The notes beneath the pieces were generated by a model that searched no databases, was not told the origin of the DNA, and saw only the letters and a list, made by a program, of their open reading frames with translations. From Sporosarcina sp. 6E9 (GTDB lineage Bacteria; Bacillota; Bacilli; Bacillales_A; Planococcaceae): a DNA stretch of 59,741 bases. The stretch is taken from NCBI RefSeq assembly GCF_017921835.1, contig NZ_JAGEMN010000008.1, forward strand, positions 1 to 59,741, given 5' to 3'. Position numbers and translations under genes: made by a program. Positions 33,539 to 42,249 of the stretch are shown here, one piece after another. Each line of letters starts with the position of its first letter. Positions within the stretch are counted from its first letter, which is position 1.

Positions 33539-34045
33539 ATGAGCTTAACTAAAGGAGAAAAAAATACGATGTTTTTCAGCAAAAATAAGCTAGTAAAAGA
33601 CAACTTAAAAGGTAGCGCAAAACTAATGTTTCAAGATGTTTCGAAAGATGCGTGGGATCAAGAGAATTTGACGAAAGAAAATCTGGATTTTACCGTTGAT
33701 AGCATTCGATATATTGATTTGTATGCAAAAAAACTAATGACTACAGACGCCGAACTGTTGGATAAGCATTTCGATAATTTTGTGAGTCGAATCGGTGCCT
33801 ATATCGGGGAAGTTATTAAAAGAAATTTAGAACAAGGCTATCACTGGTTTGAATTCGACTCTGTTGATAATTATTCCTCCAAACTCCAAGGGGTTTCCAG
33901 AAAAAAAAAGGGGTGGACGCTTCTTTATTCCAAAAATCGGGATCAAGTCATCATGCCTTTATCAGTGGTTGCGGAGTTTTTTGAAGGGGACTCAACCTAT
34001 CCTGATTTTCTCAGTTATGTAGAAAAAATGATTCATGCACACTAG
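33539..34045 (+). CDS. Hypothetical protein upstream of the macro-domain gene
   Basis: 168 residues; AAGGTGG precedes ATG 33539, while GGAGAAAA before the in-frame ATG 33569 could serve a second start. Sequence is mixed alpha/beta, no signal peptide, with a Trp/Lys-rich segment (VSRKKKGWTLLYSKNRDQVI). I do not recognise it. It lies 24 nt before the macro-domain gene on the same strand, so it may belong to the same transcription unit. Confidence 0.55.
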   Translation: MSLTKGEKNTMFFSKNKLVKDNLKGSAKLMFQDVSKDAWDQENLTKENLDFTVDSIRYIDLYAKKLMTTDAELLDKHFDNFVSRIGAYIGEVIKRNLEQGYHWFEFDSVDNYSSKLQGVSRKKKGWTLLYSKNRDQVIMPLSVVAEFFEGDSTYPDFLSYVEKMIHAH

Positions 34046-34069
34046 TTAACAGAATGGGGGATTAAAGCT

Positions 34070-35065
34070 ATGCCTTTAGAAATTGTGCGTAATGATCTTA
34101 CAAAGATGAATGTAGATGTTATCGTAAACGCTGCAAATAGCGCGCTTCAAATAGGTGGCGGTGTTTGTGGGGCTATTTTTAATGCGGCAGGTGCGACTGA
34201 CTTGCAGGTGGCATGTGATGAAATTGGCGGGTGTCCGGTAGGGGAGGCAGTCATTACTGATGGTTTCGGCTTGCCTGCAAAGAAAATTATCCATACAGTC
34301 GGACCAATTTGGAAAGGCGGCAATGCGAATGAAGAAACGCTGCTTAGAAATTGTTATAAAAACTCTTTAGCGCTTGCTGTTTCTGAAGGATATGAGTCTA
34401 TTGCGTTTCCACTCATTTCATCTGGAATTTACGGCTATCCAAGGGAACAAGCCTTCCAAGTCGCGATGTCGACGATAAGCGAATTCTTACTGACGCACGA
34501 CATCTATGTCTATCTCGTTGTCTTCGATCAGAAGGCGTTCGGCATCAGCCAGCAGTTATTTACATCGATTAAGGCGTATATTAATGAGCATTATGTGGAT
34601 GAACAAGAAATCACTTATTCTCGCGATCGCAGGCAGTTGGACGAGGAAGTTATGCGGGAAGTTGAATCATATTCAATCGAAATGCCTGTCAGTAAAAGAA
34701 ATCTAGAAGACGTTTTGGCGCAAATGGATGAATCTTTTTCCGAAAGCCTGCTGCGTTTAATTGATGACAAAGGCATGACGGACGTAGCTACATATCGAAA
34801 AGCGAATATCGATCGACGTCTATTTTCCAAAATCCGCAATGCTGTTGATTACACACCGAAGAAAAAAACGGTCATTGCATTCGCAATCGCGTTGGAATTA
34901 AATCTTGATGAAACGATCGATTTATTAGCAAAGGCTGGGTACACGTTGTCGCAGAGTTATAAATTCGATGTGATTATTGGCTATTTCATAGAAGAGGAAG
35001 TCTATAATATCCACGAAATTAATGAAGTGTTATTTAGTTTTGATCAAGTGTTGTTGGGGGCGTAA
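34070..35065 (+). CDS. Macro-domain protein with C-terminal helical domain (ADP-ribose binding/hydrolase-type)
   Basis: 331 residues. N-terminal macro domain (~1-170): DVIVNAANSALQIGGGVCGA, IHTVGPIW, and FPLISSGIYGYPREQAF bind ADP-ribose or remove it from proteins or nucleic acids. The C-terminal ~150 residues (from ~185) include a helical domain SFSESLLRLIDDKGMTD and KKKTVIAFAIALELNLDETI, LLAKAGYTL, an HTH-like fold. The fusion is followed 84 nt later by a vWA protein; I have seen this pair in several Firmicutes, suggesting a two-component unit. GGGGG precedes ATG 34070. Confidence 0.75.
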   Translation: MPLEIVRNDLTKMNVDVIVNAANSALQIGGGVCGAIFNAAGATDLQVACDEIGGCPVGEAVITDGFGLPAKKIIHTVGPIWKGGNANEETLLRNCYKNSLALAVSEGYESIAFPLISSGIYGYPREQAFQVAMSTISEFLLTHDIYVYLVVFDQKAFGISQQLFTSIKAYINEHYVDEQEITYSRDRRQLDEEVMREVESYSIEMPVSKRNLEDVLAQMDESFSESLLRLIDDKGMTDVATYRKANIDRRLFSKIRNAVDYTPKKKTVIAFAIALELNLDETIDLLAKAGYTLSQSYKFDVIIGYFIEEEVYNIHEINEVLFSFDQVLLGA

Positions 35066-35149
35066 ATGTCGCTTTTGAAGCGACCTATTCGATTCGGTAA
35101 CTTGTTATTCTAAGTTTGTAGCGTTAATAAACGAGGAGGAATGACAATT

Positions 35150-35794
35150 ATGAATGCGAATGGAACGGAATTAGTGTTTATTTTGGATAGAAGTGGTTCA
35201 ATGGCGGGGCTTGAGGCGGATACGATTGGCGGCTATAACGCGATGCTCGCAAAACAAAAGAATGAGGAAGGCGAAGCGACGGTCACCACGGTGTTATTCA
35301 ACCATGATATCGACTTGCTGCATGACCGTATCAAGATTAAAGGAATTGCGCCGATAACGGAACGGGAATATGAAGTAGGTGGCACGACTGCGTTGCTGGA
35401 TGCCATTGGGTCGACGATTCATAAGATCGGCAATGTGCAAAAGAGAACGAGCACAGAAGAACGCGCTGGAAAAGTTCTTTTCGTCATCACGACGGATGGG
35501 ATGGAAAATGCCAGCCGTGAATATGATTATGCGAAGATAAAAGCGATGATTGAGCACCAAAAAACGACGTATGACTGGGAGTTTATCTTCCTCGGGGCGA
35601 ATATTGACGCAGTGGCTACCGCTTCGAAATTCGGCATTCAAGAGGATTACGCCGTAAACTATCATGCAGACAGTGAAGGGACTCAGGTTAACTTTCAGGC
35701 ACTCAATGAGGCTGTGACATCTTTTCGAAAAGGTCAAAAGATCGATCGGGTTTGGAAGGAAAACATTGAAAAGGATTTTGAAAGTCGCAAATGA
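35150..35794 (+). CDS. vWA (MIDAS) domain protein, TerY-like
   Basis: 214 residues from ATG 35150, with GAGGAGG upstream (the earlier ATG touches it). A von Willebrand A fold with the metal-ion-dependent adhesion site DRSGSMAG (~9-16), GGTTALLDAIG (Thr of MIDAS) and ITTDGMENAS (Asp of MIDAS). No signal or membrane helix, so cytoplasmic. Tandem with the macro-domain gene, likely one operon. Confidence 0.75.
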   Translation: MNANGTELVFILDRSGSMAGLEADTIGGYNAMLAKQKNEEGEATVTTVLFNHDIDLLHDRIKIKGIAPITEREYEVGGTTALLDAIGSTIHKIGNVQKRTSTEERAGKVLFVITTDGMENASREYDYAKIKAMIEHQKTTYDWEFIFLGANIDAVATASKFGIQEDYAVNYHADSEGTQVNFQALNEAVTSFRKGQKIDRVWKENIEKDFESRK

Positions 35795-35883
35795 GCGCTG
35801 AATGTGAAACAGTATCCGTGAAAATGGGTACTGTTTTTTTAACTTCAATCAGCTATCATTATTATTTAATTTGAATCAAAGTG

Positions 35884-36015
35884 TTGACAGATGTATTCGA
35901 TCCGTGTTATATTTTATATTGAATTCAAGATATCTCAATTCAAGGTATCCTGAAGACGCGCTAAGATTAGAATTAGCCATCTCATTTTTTTAAATAGATA
36001 TCTCGAATTCGAGAC
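35884..36015 (+). promoter_or_regulatory. Promoter and MhqR-type operators of the FMN reductase gene
   Basis: TTGACA (35884-35889), 17-nt spacer, TTATAT (35907-35912). Just downstream TATTGAATTCAAGATA (35918-region), and further TATCTCGAATTCGAGACA (35999-36016) match the B. subtilis MhqR dyad ATCTCGAATTCGAGAT. A third half-site, TATCTCAATTCAAGGTAT, lies at 35931-35948. No regulator gene of this family is in the window. Confidence 0.75.
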
Positions 36016-36059
36016 AAGGTGATGGATTGCAGATGCACGAGGTAGAGGAGTTGGAAAAA

Positions 36060-36656
36060 ATGGGTTTACTAGATAAATTATTTGGTACAAAAAAAGAGGA
36101 GGAAATTACAATGACAAAATCAAACATAGGGATTATTTTAGGATCAACACGTGAAGGACGCGTAAGTCCACAAGTAGGGGCATGGGTTAAAGAATTAGCA
36201 GATCAACGCGGGGATGCAAATTACACAATTATTGATATCGCGGATTATAAATTACCACTACTAGGCGAAGCAGGCGGCGACGCATCAGGTGCAGCAGCTT
36301 GGTCAGAAATCATTGCACAACAAGACGGATTTGTATTCATTGTTCAGGAATACAATCACTCGATCACAGGGGCACTTAAAAATGCGTTAGATTACTTACG
36401 TGTAGAGTGGAACGACAAAGCAGCAGGGATTGTATCGTACGGTTCAGTAGGCGGAGCTCGTGCAGCGGAACATTTACGTGGCATTTTGAGTGAATTATCA
36501 GTAGCACATGTCCGCGTACACCCAGCTTTATCATTATTTACAGACTTCGAAAATGGAACGGACTTCAAACCAGCTGACGTACAAGCGAATTCAGTGAATC
36601 AAATGTTAGACCAAGTAATCCCTTGGACAACAGCATTAAAAACAGTTCGTAAATAA
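36060..36656 (+). CDS. NADPH-dependent FMN reductase (quinone/azo-type), two possible starts
   Basis: Flavodoxin-fold reductase: NIGIILGSTREGRVSPQVGA (FMN-binding LGSTREGR), YNHSITGALKNALDYL, and GSVGGARAAEHL. From ATG 36111 (RBS GAGGAGG) it is 182 residues; from ATG 36060 (RBS GAGGAG) it gains a 17-residue amphipathic leader MGLLDKLFGTKKEEEIT. Both are in frame. Protects against quinones/azo compounds by two-electron reduction. Controlled by MhqR-type operators. A similar double start occurs in the WrbA-like gene at 46737. Confidence 0.85.
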   Translation: MGLLDKLFGTKKEEEITMTKSNIGIILGSTREGRVSPQVGAWVKELADQRGDANYTIIDIADYKLPLLGEAGGDASGAAAWSEIIAQQDGFVFIVQEYNHSITGALKNALDYLRVEWNDKAAGIVSYGSVGGARAAEHLRGILSELSVAHVRVHPALSLFTDFENGTDFKPADVQANSVNQMLDQVIPWTTALKTVRK

Positions 36657-36705
36657 TTTTATAACTTCATGATGTATTTATCTAAAATTGGAGCAAAGTT
36701 AATTC

Positions 36706-36741
36706 AATAGGGCCAACTGAGTATATTTGATTGGCCCTATT
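36706..36741 (+). terminator. Intrinsic terminator-like hairpin after the FMN reductase gene
   Basis: AATAGGGCCAA pairs with TTGGCCCTATT, AT-rich 3' side. Confidence 0.6.
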
Positions 36742-36753
36742 ATAAATTGAAGA

Positions 36754-36796
36754 AATAACCATCCCTACCTGTCATAGGGGGACGGTTATTTTTTTA
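36754..36796 (+). terminator. Second intrinsic terminator
   Basis: AATAACCATCCC pairs imperfectly with GGGACGGTTATT, then seven T residues. Confidence 0.8.
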
Positions 36797-36798
36797 TT

Positions 36799-37127
36799 AG
36801 GAAAAAGATATTAGAAATCTATCTAAATTATTCGTCATCTTTGTCCCTATTCTTCTGTAGGCCACAGTAGTTAATATAGGCGCTTTTAGGAGATTCGTAA
36901 CGTCTATGTCTCATTTTTTCGTAGAAGAGGCTTAGAATGGACGCTGAAAGGCTGGTTTTGAGACTTATCAATAAAAAAAACGTCATTTTCATTAAAAATC
37001 ATTCTTTTTTTATCGTGAAATCCTAAAACCTAAATGTTAATTATAATGAAAGTTGAGAAAGGTCCATACAATATTGTGTGAGGCTTTTTTGTTTGCAAAA
37101 AAATAGGGGGGGGAGAGGGGAACCATA
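36799..37127. other. AT-rich stretch with no supported gene
   Basis: Only a 28-codon minus frame (36828-36914, reading MRHRRYESPKSAYINYCGLQ) is worth noting; it lacks a ribosome site. The stretch ends in a run of eight G residues just before the partition-locus repeats. Confidence 0.4.
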
Positions 37128-37154
37128 TTGTTCGCTGGAGCTCCTTTTTTCGAT

Positions 37155-37297
37155 GTTTACAAAATTAGTTACAAGTATACAAAAGCGTATACAATTGTAA
37201 ACAATATAGTGTACAAGTATACAAAGCTGTACACATGTTGTAATGGCGCTAGTGTACGAAACTGTAAACATGTTTACGTTATTGTGTACAAGTTTAC
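37155..37297 (+). repeat. Centromere (parC)-like repeat array upstream of parM
   Basis: GTNNAC hexamers (GTATAC, GTAAAC, GTGTAC, GTTTAC) occur at 37155, 37175, 37187, 37197, 37209, 37217, 37252, 37264, 37272, 37284 and 37292, plus GTACAC at 37229. Many steps alternate 12 and 8 bp, so a ~20-bp unit holding two half-sites. The array lies immediately before an actin-like ParM gene and a ribbon-helix-helix partner, where ParR binding sites are expected; it may also be the operon's operator. Confidence 0.7.
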
Positions 37298-37392
37298 AAT
37301 TATGTGGAAGGTGTTTGGTGGTCATTGACCTTCTATTAGAAGTTCGATAAAATTTATATAGTAATCTATGTAAAGAGAGAGGATGTTTTATT

Positions 37393-38580
37393 TTGACAAA
37401 TTCGCGCATTGCAGCAATTGACGTAGGAAATGATTCATTGAAAGCTATTTTCGGAAAATTAGACGCAGAACTAAATATCCCGAATGTAATTGCACAGGAT
37501 ATCGAAGACCGTCCAGTTATCGGAATTGAAGAATTAGATAAACAAGAATCGATTGACGGAATTCATATTCGTCTGCACTCCCCTGCCCTTCAAGACAACA
37601 ATTCGATTTACCGTGTTGGGAACTTAGCTGCGAAAAGCGGTAATTCTACAGAGCTTGATCCAGGAAGCAACAAATCTGAAGAAGATCAAACGCTTGTCAT
37701 GTTATTTGCGGCACTCGCATTGGATGCGGCCCGAGAAGAGAATAAAGAAGTTTTCAAACGCAAAAATAATGTAATTGAAGCTACTTATACTTTAGGGACA
37801 GGTCTTCCACTGAGAGAAGTAAAGGAAGGGAAAGACGTTGGGTATCGTTCTCAATTACTTGGATCTGTTCACCAAGTAGAGTTTTTAGTAACACCTAAAT
37901 ATCAAGGCATTAAAGTGAATATCAAATTTGATGAAGTGAAAGTTTATCCGGAAGGCTTTGCGGCGTTTATCAACCTTGTAATGGACAATGATTTGAATGT
38001 CATCAATAAAGAATTGATCGACAAACAAATTTTGATACAAGATATCGGTGGTCTTTCAACAGACGTGGCAGTGATTAAAAACCGTAAAGTCGATGATGAT
38101 AAGGCACAAGGCTTCAACTTGGGTGTGTCAGCTTCGCTTGATGCAATTCGTGAAGAAATCTATGCTAGACATGAAGTTGAGTTGGATAGCCGGATGGATG
38201 TCGTGGATATTATCACGCGTAAAAATGACCGCAACCATATCATGGTAAGAGGTAGCCGGACAAACGTACATGATATCGTAGACCGGATTCTATTGGATTT
38301 AGCGAAAAAGCAATATCGTCATTTACGAAATACATGGGCAAGAAATTCCCAGTCTGAAATTTGTTATTTCATCGGCGGAGGGTCAATCGTTCTAAAAGAT
38401 TACCTAAAAACTTTGAACAATAGCTTAGACGGCTATAACATCGATTTCTTTGAAGATGAAAAAGAAAGTGTTTGGATGATGGCAAATGCTTATTATAAAC
38501 TGATTACAGATTTCGCCAAAAAGAATATGGCACAACCGGAACCGAAAGCTGAAGAAAAAGTAGCAGCTAAAACTAAATAG
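37393..38580 (+). CDS. parM: ParM/StbA-family actin-like partition ATPase
   Basis: 395 residues from TTG 37393 (AGAGGATG ~9 nt upstream). Actin-fold phosphate loops are visible: AAIDVGNDSLKAIFG near the N-terminus, LIQDIGGLSTDVAVI (~217-231) and CYFIGGGSIVL (~325). Such proteins polymerise with ATP/GTP and push plasmid copies apart through a ParR-DNA complex. Followed 12 nt later by a ribbon-helix-helix gene and preceded by GTNNAC repeats, together a type II partition locus. Its neighbours are chromosomal-type genes. The C-terminal Glu/Ala tail is simple sequence. Confidence 0.85.
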   Translation: MTNSRIAAIDVGNDSLKAIFGKLDAELNIPNVIAQDIEDRPVIGIEELDKQESIDGIHIRLHSPALQDNNSIYRVGNLAAKSGNSTELDPGSNKSEEDQTLVMLFAALALDAAREENKEVFKRKNNVIEATYTLGTGLPLREVKEGKDVGYRSQLLGSVHQVEFLVTPKYQGIKVNIKFDEVKVYPEGFAAFINLVMDNDLNVINKELIDKQILIQDIGGLSTDVAVIKNRKVDDDKAQGFNLGVSASLDAIREEIYARHEVELDSRMDVVDIITRKNDRNHIMVRGSRTNVHDIVDRILLDLAKKQYRHLRNTWARNSQSEICYFIGGGSIVLKDYLKTLNNSLDGYNIDFFEDEKESVWMMANAYYKLITDFAKKNMAQPEPKAEEKVAAKTK

Positions 38581-38591
38581 GGTGATTGTGC

Positions 38592-39119
38592 GTGAGTGAA
38601 AAAGGATTAAAAAGGGGTCAACCCATTACATTTCGTATCCCATCCGATGCATCTGATCACACATTACGAGAATTACAGAAGCTGAAAGATGTCGAAAGAA
38701 GAAACTTCTCCAGTAAAATTGCAGAGTTTGTGATTGATGGTGTGAATGATTCTCTATTAAAACACCGAGAAGCCATTGTCGTTCCGCTCCCAAAAGGTTT
38801 ATCAAAAGCGCAACGTGATTGGTTAAAACACGAACATTCCGAAGCGCTTCTTGGGAGCATTGTTTATCAGCTATTGTCAGACCCGAATCGTACAGCGGCA
38901 CTGTTTGCATCGATTAACAGTAACGCGTTAGAAGTGGATGAGGCCCTGTACCTTCAAGAAGAAACAGCGGCTACCGTCGAACCAGAAACGAGAGATTTCC
39001 GTGAGATGGATGATGATTTGGATAACTTTGACTGGACTAAGGTTACAAAGAGCGAACCGACACCAGTTGAAGAAGAAATCGATCCGCTTGGCGATTTTCT
39101 AGCACAGATGAATAAATGA
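38592..39119 (+). CDS. ParR-like DNA-binding partner of the ParM filament
   Basis: 175 residues from GTG 38592 (GGGTGA upstream; a TTG two codons earlier is less well placed). N-terminal ~55 residues (KRGQPITFRIPSDASDHTLR, ELQKLKDVERRNFSSKIAEF) have a ribbon-helix-helix pattern for binding the repeat array. The acidic C-terminal half ends DPLGDFLAQMNK, typical of peptides that dock on actin-like filaments. 12 nt after parM, so co-transcribed. Confidence 0.75.
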   Translation: MSEKGLKRGQPITFRIPSDASDHTLRELQKLKDVERRNFSSKIAEFVIDGVNDSLLKHREAIVVPLPKGLSKAQRDWLKHEHSEALLGSIVYQLLSDPNRTAALFASINSNALEVDEALYLQEETAATVEPETRDFREMDDDLDNFDWTKVTKSEPTPVEEEIDPLGDFLAQMNK

Positions 39120-39132
39120 ATTACCCAACACA

Positions 39133-39168
39133 AAAAAACTCAGCTAGCAAAATTGGCTGAGTTTTTTG
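39133..39168. terminator. Intrinsic terminator of the parMR operon
   Basis: AACTCAGC pairs with GCTGAGTT, T-run after; A-run before. Confidence 0.85.
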
Positions 39169-39217
39169 TTTGTTTATTGGTATAATCAAGAAAACGTGAT
39201 TAATCAGGGAGTGGCTA

Positions 39218-40279
39218 ATGATGAATGGACCGAAGAAAATCCGAGATCGTGGCATTACAATTGGGCGGCTACCTATCGGTGAGAAGAACTGTATTACGGA
39301 TGTAGCGGGTGTAAAGGTAGGACATATCACGCTTGATAAGCCGTTGGCGGGTGAAGAATACGCTGCAACAGGTGTGACGGCTATTTTGCCACACGGCGAT
39401 AACTTGTTTCAAAATAAAGTAGTCGGCGCGACCTATGTGTTAAATGGTTTTGGTAAAACAACGGGGCTTGTTCAAGTAGATGAATTGGGACTCATTGAAT
39501 CACCGATCATGTTGACGAATACATTTGGCGTTCCTGCGGTAACACAAGGAACGCTTCAATATATGTTAGAAGAAACACCGGAAATCGGCGATTCGACCGG
39601 AACCATCAATATCGTTGTAGGTGAATGCAATGATAGTCGATTAAATTCGATTCGTGCGCTACCGGTTCAACCGAGTGATGCGACTGCTGCGATTAAAGAA
39701 GCGTCGACTGGTGCTTCATTGGAAGGGGCAATTGGTGCTGGAAAAGGAATGATTTGCTTCGGTTATAAAGGCGGAATCGGTACTTCATCCAGAGTCGTTC
39801 AAGATGATGCATCAGGAAAGTCTTACACAATGGGCTGTCTCGTTCTTAGTAATTTCGGCGTGAAAGATGAATTTCAAATTGATAAATATAAACTAGATGA
39901 CAAACAAGAAGTTCCGGCTTATCCCAAATCAGCGGATGGTTCTATCATGATTGTTTTGGCTACAGATGCCCCGGTAGATAGCAGGCAGTTGCGAAGGATA
40001 GGGAAAAGAAGTGGAATCGGGCTTGGCAGGACGGGTAGCCATTTCAGCAATGGAAGCGGGGACATTGTCATTGCTTTTTCGACAGCCCATAAAATAAAGC
40101 ATATTTCCTCGGAAATTGTCGAAAGTAGATGTCAATTAAGGGATGATCATGCCATTATGAATGATCTTTTCCTTGCGGCCGCTGAAGTTACCGAAGAAGC
40201 GATACTGAATTCTTTGTCGCAAGCAGTAACTACAACGGGACGTATGGGGAATATTGTTCATGCCTATCCGTTTGATTAA
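39218..40279 (+). CDS. P1-family peptidase (DmpA/BapA-like)
   Basis: 353 residues. The start KKIRDRGITIGRLPIGEKNC, ITDVAGVKVGHITL, then GVTAILPHG and the autoprocessing-type segment GRTGSHFSNGSGDI (catalytic Ser near GSGDIVIAFSTAH) define the S58/P1 family, which self-cleaves into two chains and acts as an aminopeptidase on D- or beta-peptides. GGGAG precedes ATG 39218. Monocistronic. Confidence 0.88.
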   Translation: MMNGPKKIRDRGITIGRLPIGEKNCITDVAGVKVGHITLDKPLAGEEYAATGVTAILPHGDNLFQNKVVGATYVLNGFGKTTGLVQVDELGLIESPIMLTNTFGVPAVTQGTLQYMLEETPEIGDSTGTINIVVGECNDSRLNSIRALPVQPSDATAAIKEASTGASLEGAIGAGKGMICFGYKGGIGTSSRVVQDDASGKSYTMGCLVLSNFGVKDEFQIDKYKLDDKQEVPAYPKSADGSIMIVLATDAPVDSRQLRRIGKRSGIGLGRTGSHFSNGSGDIVIAFSTAHKIKHISSEIVESRCQLRDDHAIMNDLFLAAAEVTEEAILNSLSQAVTTTGRMGNIVHAYPFD

Positions 40280-40284
40280 TATAG

Positions 40285-40319
40285 AAGCAGTGTCCTGAAA
40301 AAAGGGCGCTGTTTTTTTT
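40285..40319 (+). terminator. Intrinsic terminator
   Basis: AGCAGTGTCCT pairs with AGGGCGCTG/T, T-run. Confidence 0.8.
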
Positions 40320-40380
40320 ATTCGAATAAATAAGGTTTCCGTAAATGGATTTTCGGGAAAAGAGAATTGAGGTGTTAGTT

Positions 40381-40920
40381 ATGGGAAAAGTAGTCTATCT
40401 CGTGCGTCACTGTGAGGCTGAAGGGCAAGCGCCGCATGCAAAATTGACGCCAGAAGGAAAGAGGCAAGCAGAGGAACTGGCATTGTTTTTTGGAAAAGTC
40501 AAGATAGAACGAATCATATCAAGTCCTTTCGTCCGTGCAAGGAGCACGGCATTGCCGATTGCTGAATCGAAAGGATTGTCTATTGAACAAAATAGTGATT
40601 TGGCTGAGCGTGTGCTTAGTTCGCAGGATGAAGAAAATTGGCTCGAAAAATTAAGAGACAGTTTTTTGGATGTCCATTTAAAATATAAGGGTGGCGAGTC
40701 TTCGATAGAAGCAATGACGCGTGCCTATAAAGTATTAAAGGAAATAAGTGGCGATAGACCTACAGTCATTGTGACGCATGGCAATCTGATGACACTATTG
40801 TTGAGGTGTTTTGACAAGCGTTTCGGATTCGAGGAGTGGAAAGCGCTCACGAACCCGGATGTTTTTCGTATTTCTGAAACAGGTGGACATGTTTCGGTTA
40901 AGCGTGTTTGGGAGGGCTAA
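40381..40920 (+). CDS. Histidine phosphatase family protein (phosphoglycerate-mutase-like)
   Basis: 179 residues from ATG 40381, with GAGGTG upstream; the earlier frame lacks a site. Catalytic motif LVRHCEAEG (His near residue 9), ISSPFVRARSTALPI and the second His in VIVTHGNLMTLLLR are complete. The usual substrate is unknown; broad small-phosphoester hydrolysis is possible. Convergent with thiW. Confidence 0.85.
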   Translation: MGKVVYLVRHCEAEGQAPHAKLTPEGKRQAEELALFFGKVKIERIISSPFVRARSTALPIAESKGLSIEQNSDLAERVLSSQDEENWLEKLRDSFLDVHLKYKGGESSIEAMTRAYKVLKEISGDRPTVIVTHGNLMTLLLRCFDKRFGFEEWKALTNPDVFRISETGGHVSVKRVWEG

Positions 40921-40941
40921 TTTTTTAGCGCTCCCATTTTT
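40910..40941. terminator. Bidirectional terminator between the phosphatase and thiW genes
   Basis: GGGAGGGCTAA pairs with TTAGCGCTCCC, T-run on plus. Confidence 0.75.
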
Positions 40942-40948
40942 ATGCTAA

Positions 40949-41446
40949 CTATTCTAATGTCCCGAGTTGTTTTCCGACGTGTGTGTGTTGTAATCGTGCA
41001 GCAAGAAGTAGCCCCAATGCTGCTCCGCTAAAACTGGAAATCAGAAACGGTGGGACAAAGAAAAAGGGGGTGACCGTCGTGCCCATCAGTATTTTAGCGT
41101 AGGGAACTGCAAACAATGGCGCGATGAAACCTGTTCCGATCACTTCGCCAAGCGCAGCAAACGCAGTCTTTCCAAATCGTTTGTACATCACACCCGCCAA
41201 GTAAGCGCCAAGCATGCCGCCTGGAAATGCAAGAAGTGAACCAGTTCCGGTTAATAAGCGAACAAGCCCCGTTACAAAGGCAATCGTAAGTGCTGGAATT
41301 GGTCCGAGCATAATCGCTGCCACTACATTGACTGCATGTTGAATTGGGTATGCGCGTGCGATACCTGCGGGGAATGAAACAAATGCAGATCCAGCGACAG
41401 CGATTGCGACAAACATCGTCATAATCGCAAGTTTTCGTGTATTCAT
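40949..41446 (-). CDS. thiW: ThiW, thiamine-precursor ECF-type S component
   Basis: 165 residues with five to six membrane helices. The start KLAIMTMFVAIAVAGSAFVS, then FPAGIARAYPIQHAVNVVAA and LGPIPALTIAFVTGLVRLLT, and SLLAFPGGMLGAYLAG are typical of ThiW, an importer of a thiazole-moiety thiamine precursor. Its start overlaps the thiM stop by 4 bp (ATGA), so the two are translated together under one TPP riboswitch. Confidence 0.92.
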   Translation of the reverse strand: MNTRKLAIMTMFVAIAVAGSAFVSFPAGIARAYPIQHAVNVVAAIMLGPIPALTIAFVTGLVRLLTGTGSLLAFPGGMLGAYLAGVMYKRFGKTAFAALGEVIGTGFIAPLFAVPYAKILMGTTVTPFFFVPPFLISSFSGAALGLLLAARLQHTHVGKQLGTLE

Positions 41447-42213
41447 TTTTCAATATCCTCCTTCGAATAAAGTCCGTTCAGAAAATGGGCAACAAAATCA
41501 CCTGGTCCATCGGCCAGTTCTGCGGCTTTTTCACCAGCACGTTTATAAAAATTCAATGCGGTAGCGACGGCTTCTAGCTGATTTTCATGGCCAACTGCTA
41601 AAAAAGCACCGACGATACTACTTAATAAGCATCCAACGCCAGTGACACGCGTCATAAGCGGATGCCCGCCTGTTATTTTGATGATTTCATGGCCATCTGT
41701 CACGATATCGACTCTTCCGGAGACGGCTACGAGGCAATTGTGTGCACGCGCCATCTCTTTCGCAATTTCTTCGATATCGGCATCGCCTTCACCCGCATCG
41801 ACCCCCTTAACCTGCCAATCAACCCCCGCAATCGTTGCGAGTTCACCGGCATTACATCGAATCAGGGTGACATCTACCTCTTTCAATATTCGCTGGACGC
41901 TTCCTTTGCGGAAAGAAGTAGCGCCAGCGCCAACCGGATCGAGAACAACAGGTGATCCATTTTTTACAGCGCTATTTCCAGCCAGAATGATGGCTTCCAC
42001 AGTATCTCGTTTTAATGTTCCGATATTTAAAATGGTCGCTGACGACACCGCTGCGATATCGGCGGCTTCTTCGATTGCATCCGCCATGACTGGCGATGCG
42101 CCGAGTGCAAGTAAGCCGTTTGCTTGGAAATTTGCGACGACGATATTTGTGATGCAGTGAATAAGCGGTTGCTCTGTTCGTAGTTTTTTTAAGAGATTCT
42201 CGGTTTGATTCAT
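41443..42213 (-). CDS. thiM: Hydroxyethylthiazole kinase
   Basis: 256 residues from ATG 42213 (MNQTENLLKKLRTEQPLIHC); the further upstream frame is riboswitch and terminator. LIHCITNIVVANFQANGLLA, LDPVGAGATSFR, RCNAGELATIAG and TRVTGVGCLLSS are the family's substrate/ATP residues, the Cys in VGC being the usual nucleophile position. Phosphorylates 4-methyl-5-(2-hydroxyethyl)thiazole for thiamine salvage. Operon with thiW. Confidence 0.94.
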   Translation of the reverse strand: MNQTENLLKKLRTEQPLIHCITNIVVANFQANGLLALGASPVMADAIEEAADIAAVSSATILNIGTLKRDTVEAIILAGNSAVKNGSPVVLDPVGAGATSFRKGSVQRILKEVDVTLIRCNAGELATIAGVDWQVKGVDAGEGDADIEEIAKEMARAHNCLVAVSGRVDIVTDGHEIIKITGGHPLMTRVTGVGCLLSSIVGAFLAVGHENQLEAVATALNFYKRAGEKAAELADGPGDFVAHFLNGLYSKEDIEK

Positions 42214-42249
42214 TGATAAATTCCCGCCTTCAGTCATTTTTTTGAATTG

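Noticed and set aside
36828..36914. Short minus frame MRHRRYESPKSAYINY
   Set aside because: Looks protein-like but lacks a ribosome site and is only 28 codons; kept as a note, not a gene.
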